A stretch of 5,825 nt of DNA, taken from CAZCWX01 sp964502465 (lineage in GTDB: Bacteria; Desulfobacterota; Binatia; Bin18). Shown piece by piece: positions 5,102-5,825 of the stretch. How positions within the stretch are numbered: the stretch's first letter is position 1; each line of letters starts with the position of its first letter. Where the stretch lies: positions 1 through 5,825 of the forward strand of contig CAZCWX010000304.1 of NCBI GenBank assembly GCA_964502465.1, in the 5' to 3' direction. The position numbers and the translations under genes are program-made. Below the pieces are notes generated by a model that saw only the letters and a list, made by a program, of their open reading frames with translations, was not told the DNA's origin and made no database searches.

Positions 5102-5183
5102 CTGGACACTGTTGGTCATTGCGATCATTGCCACGATAGGAGCTTCCGTGACCTATTGGCGAACCCACCATCGCAGGCAGTGA
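5088..5183 (+). CDS. very small single-segment membrane protein
   Basis: 31-codon ORF. After a short polar start (MTMFDW) comes a hydrophobic stretch, LLVIAIIATIGASVTYW (about residues 8-24), then a basic tail (RTHHRRQ). This is the layout of a single-pass small membrane protein with its C-terminus in the cytoplasm by the positive-inside rule. A perfect AGGAGG lies 6 nt upstream. It overlaps the gene at 4880-5101 by 14 bp, so the two are probably co-translated and may interact. An in-frame ATG at 5094 is an alternative start. Function unknown. Confidence 0.5.
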   Translation: MTMFDWTLLVIAIIATIGASVTYWRTHHRRQ

Positions 5184-5211
5184 CCATTTGGGGGAATGTC
5201 CTATCTCGAAA

Positions 5212-5378
5212 ATGGTGGCTCCAGAAGGCTTTTTGCTATACACGCAGGAAGCAGGCGAATTATTCGCACGAAAAGCAGAAGGACAATCTCGCCGAGTTCT
5301 TTTGGGATATGATACTACGCCCTCGCACGTATTTGGTTAGCCGAGCGGCTTCAGCAAGAACTCAAAGCTCAAGCGTGA
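5212..5378 (+). pseudogene. short unrecognised ORF with a one-base frameshift
   Basis: From ATG 5212 a protein-like sequence (MVAPEGFLLYTQEAGELFAR, later RRVLLGYDTTPSHVFG) runs to a TAG at 5338-5340. Shifting frame by one base there (GGTTA read as if GGTTTA) continues as AERLQQELKAQA and stops at 5376-5378. The amphipathic look on both sides suggests one ancestral ORF of about 55 codons that lost a T. No strong ribosome binding site lies before ATG 5212; a G-rich stretch at 5190-5196 is too distant to be convincing. The family is unknown. A different + frame (5156-5413) also stays open but looks like a shadow. Confidence 0.4.
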
Positions 5379-5443
5379 CATTCTTCTTTTTGTATTCGAA
5401 GGGTGGGTTTTGACCCCTCCTCCCCAAGCTCAGACTGTGATCG

Positions 5444-5825
5444 TCATCCCATCAAGGGAAGCTCGCTCGCTGTCTCCGCACTCCTGAAGGCTGGCGGCGC
5501 AACCATCTCGAACTGGTGCGGATCAGGCCCCTCTAATTCGAAGGCATAGGCCGCTTGGGGGTTAGCGAATTTGACCCGCCCGCCCAGGGGAACGGCTTCA
5601 AAGGCGGCATGCTGACCAGTCCCCAGCGCTTTTAGCAAGGCCGCGTAGGCATTGAGATCCACTTCGCCTCGCTCGTCATGGGGCAGTCCTTTGGTGTAGC
5701 TGGCGATCTTCGTCGGATAGGCGTCTTCATCTCCGTTCGTGGGAAAGTCAGGAAAGGGCCGATTGCTATGCGCAAAGGCAGTCTCATGGCGTAGCCGATA
5801 TGCCTGCCAGCGTCGGTCGGCGAAC
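5444..5825 (-). pseudogene. vanadium-dependent haloperoxidase, N-terminal-side fragment (runs off right edge)
   Basis: The frame is open to the right edge, first full codon at 5824-5822, and encodes 126 residues ending at TGA 5444-5446. The stretches RRWQAYRLRHETAFAHSNRP, FPDFPTNGDEDAYPTKIASY, GGRVKFANPQAAYAFELEGP and DPHQFEMVAPPAF match my memory of the N-terminal helical region of bacterial vanadium haloperoxidases, ahead of the vanadate site. After about codon 5462 (TASEL) the similarity stops, and the frame ends five codons later with a sequence unlike the family. The gene is therefore cut here, and its start lies outside the window. The catalytic C-terminal part of such an enzyme lies at 1057-1698, same strand and correct order. 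An ATG at 5731-5729 is only an internal Met of another frame. Confidence 0.82.

Noticed and set aside
5401..5420. Possible terminator near GGGTTTTGACCC
   Set aside because: The stem is only 4 bp and no T-run follows.
1700..5460. Whole block as a composite transposon or integron
   Set aside because: No transposase, integrase, matching terminal repeats or target duplication could be found at the two haloperoxidase breakpoints.

Overview
The window is accessory, decaying bacterial DNA of moderate GC. It carries toxin-antitoxin (TA) modules, broken genes and repeats, with almost no housekeeping content. No rRNA, tRNA, transposase or CRISPR array was found. The protein types (PIN-domain VapBC pairs, a bacterial vanadium haloperoxidase, an RHS/TIG surface protein), the REP-like palindromes and the heptanucleotide satellite suggest a repeat-rich, Gram-negative-like environmental bacterium. 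The sequence alone does not fix the phylum.

Layout from left to right. 1-280 holds an unrecognised open stretch. 391-893 (+) is TA module 1: an intact antitoxin overlapping by 4 bp a PIN toxin that has lost an internal block. 928-1053 is a short MITE/REPIN-like element flanked by a perfect 8-bp direct repeat; one copy of that repeat contains the stop codon of the next gene. 1057-1698 (-) is the C-terminal catalytic part of a vanadium-dependent haloperoxidase. It is joined directly, in another frame, to a broken RHS/TIG surface-protein gene at about 1694-2535 (-). 2678-3393 (+) and 3674-4473 (+) are TA modules 2 and 3, both apparently intact PIN-toxin operons. A 50-bp direct repeat (47/50 identical) lies upstream of each. 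4474-4840 is gene-free, pyrimidine-rich DNA with three heptanucleotide arrays. 4880-5183 (+) is an overlapping pair of tiny predicted membrane-protein genes. 5212-5378 (+) is a frameshifted ORF. 5444-5825 (-) is an N-terminal-side part of a vanadium haloperoxidase, running off the right edge.

The most notable observation is that the two haloperoxidase pieces lie on the same strand, in the right order and are non-overlapping parts of the protein, about 3.75 kb apart. The simplest reading is one haloperoxidase gene broken by an insertion-deletion that brought in the surface-protein fragment, two TA modules, the satellite and the small membrane genes, and removed the middle of the enzyme. Two separately truncated paralogues are the alternative. 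The TA operons are the genes most likely still to work; much of the rest is debris. I see no convincing new multi-gene system. The best candidates for something undescribed are the small membrane-protein pair, the direct-repeat-bounded TA unit and the MITE/REPIN-like element.
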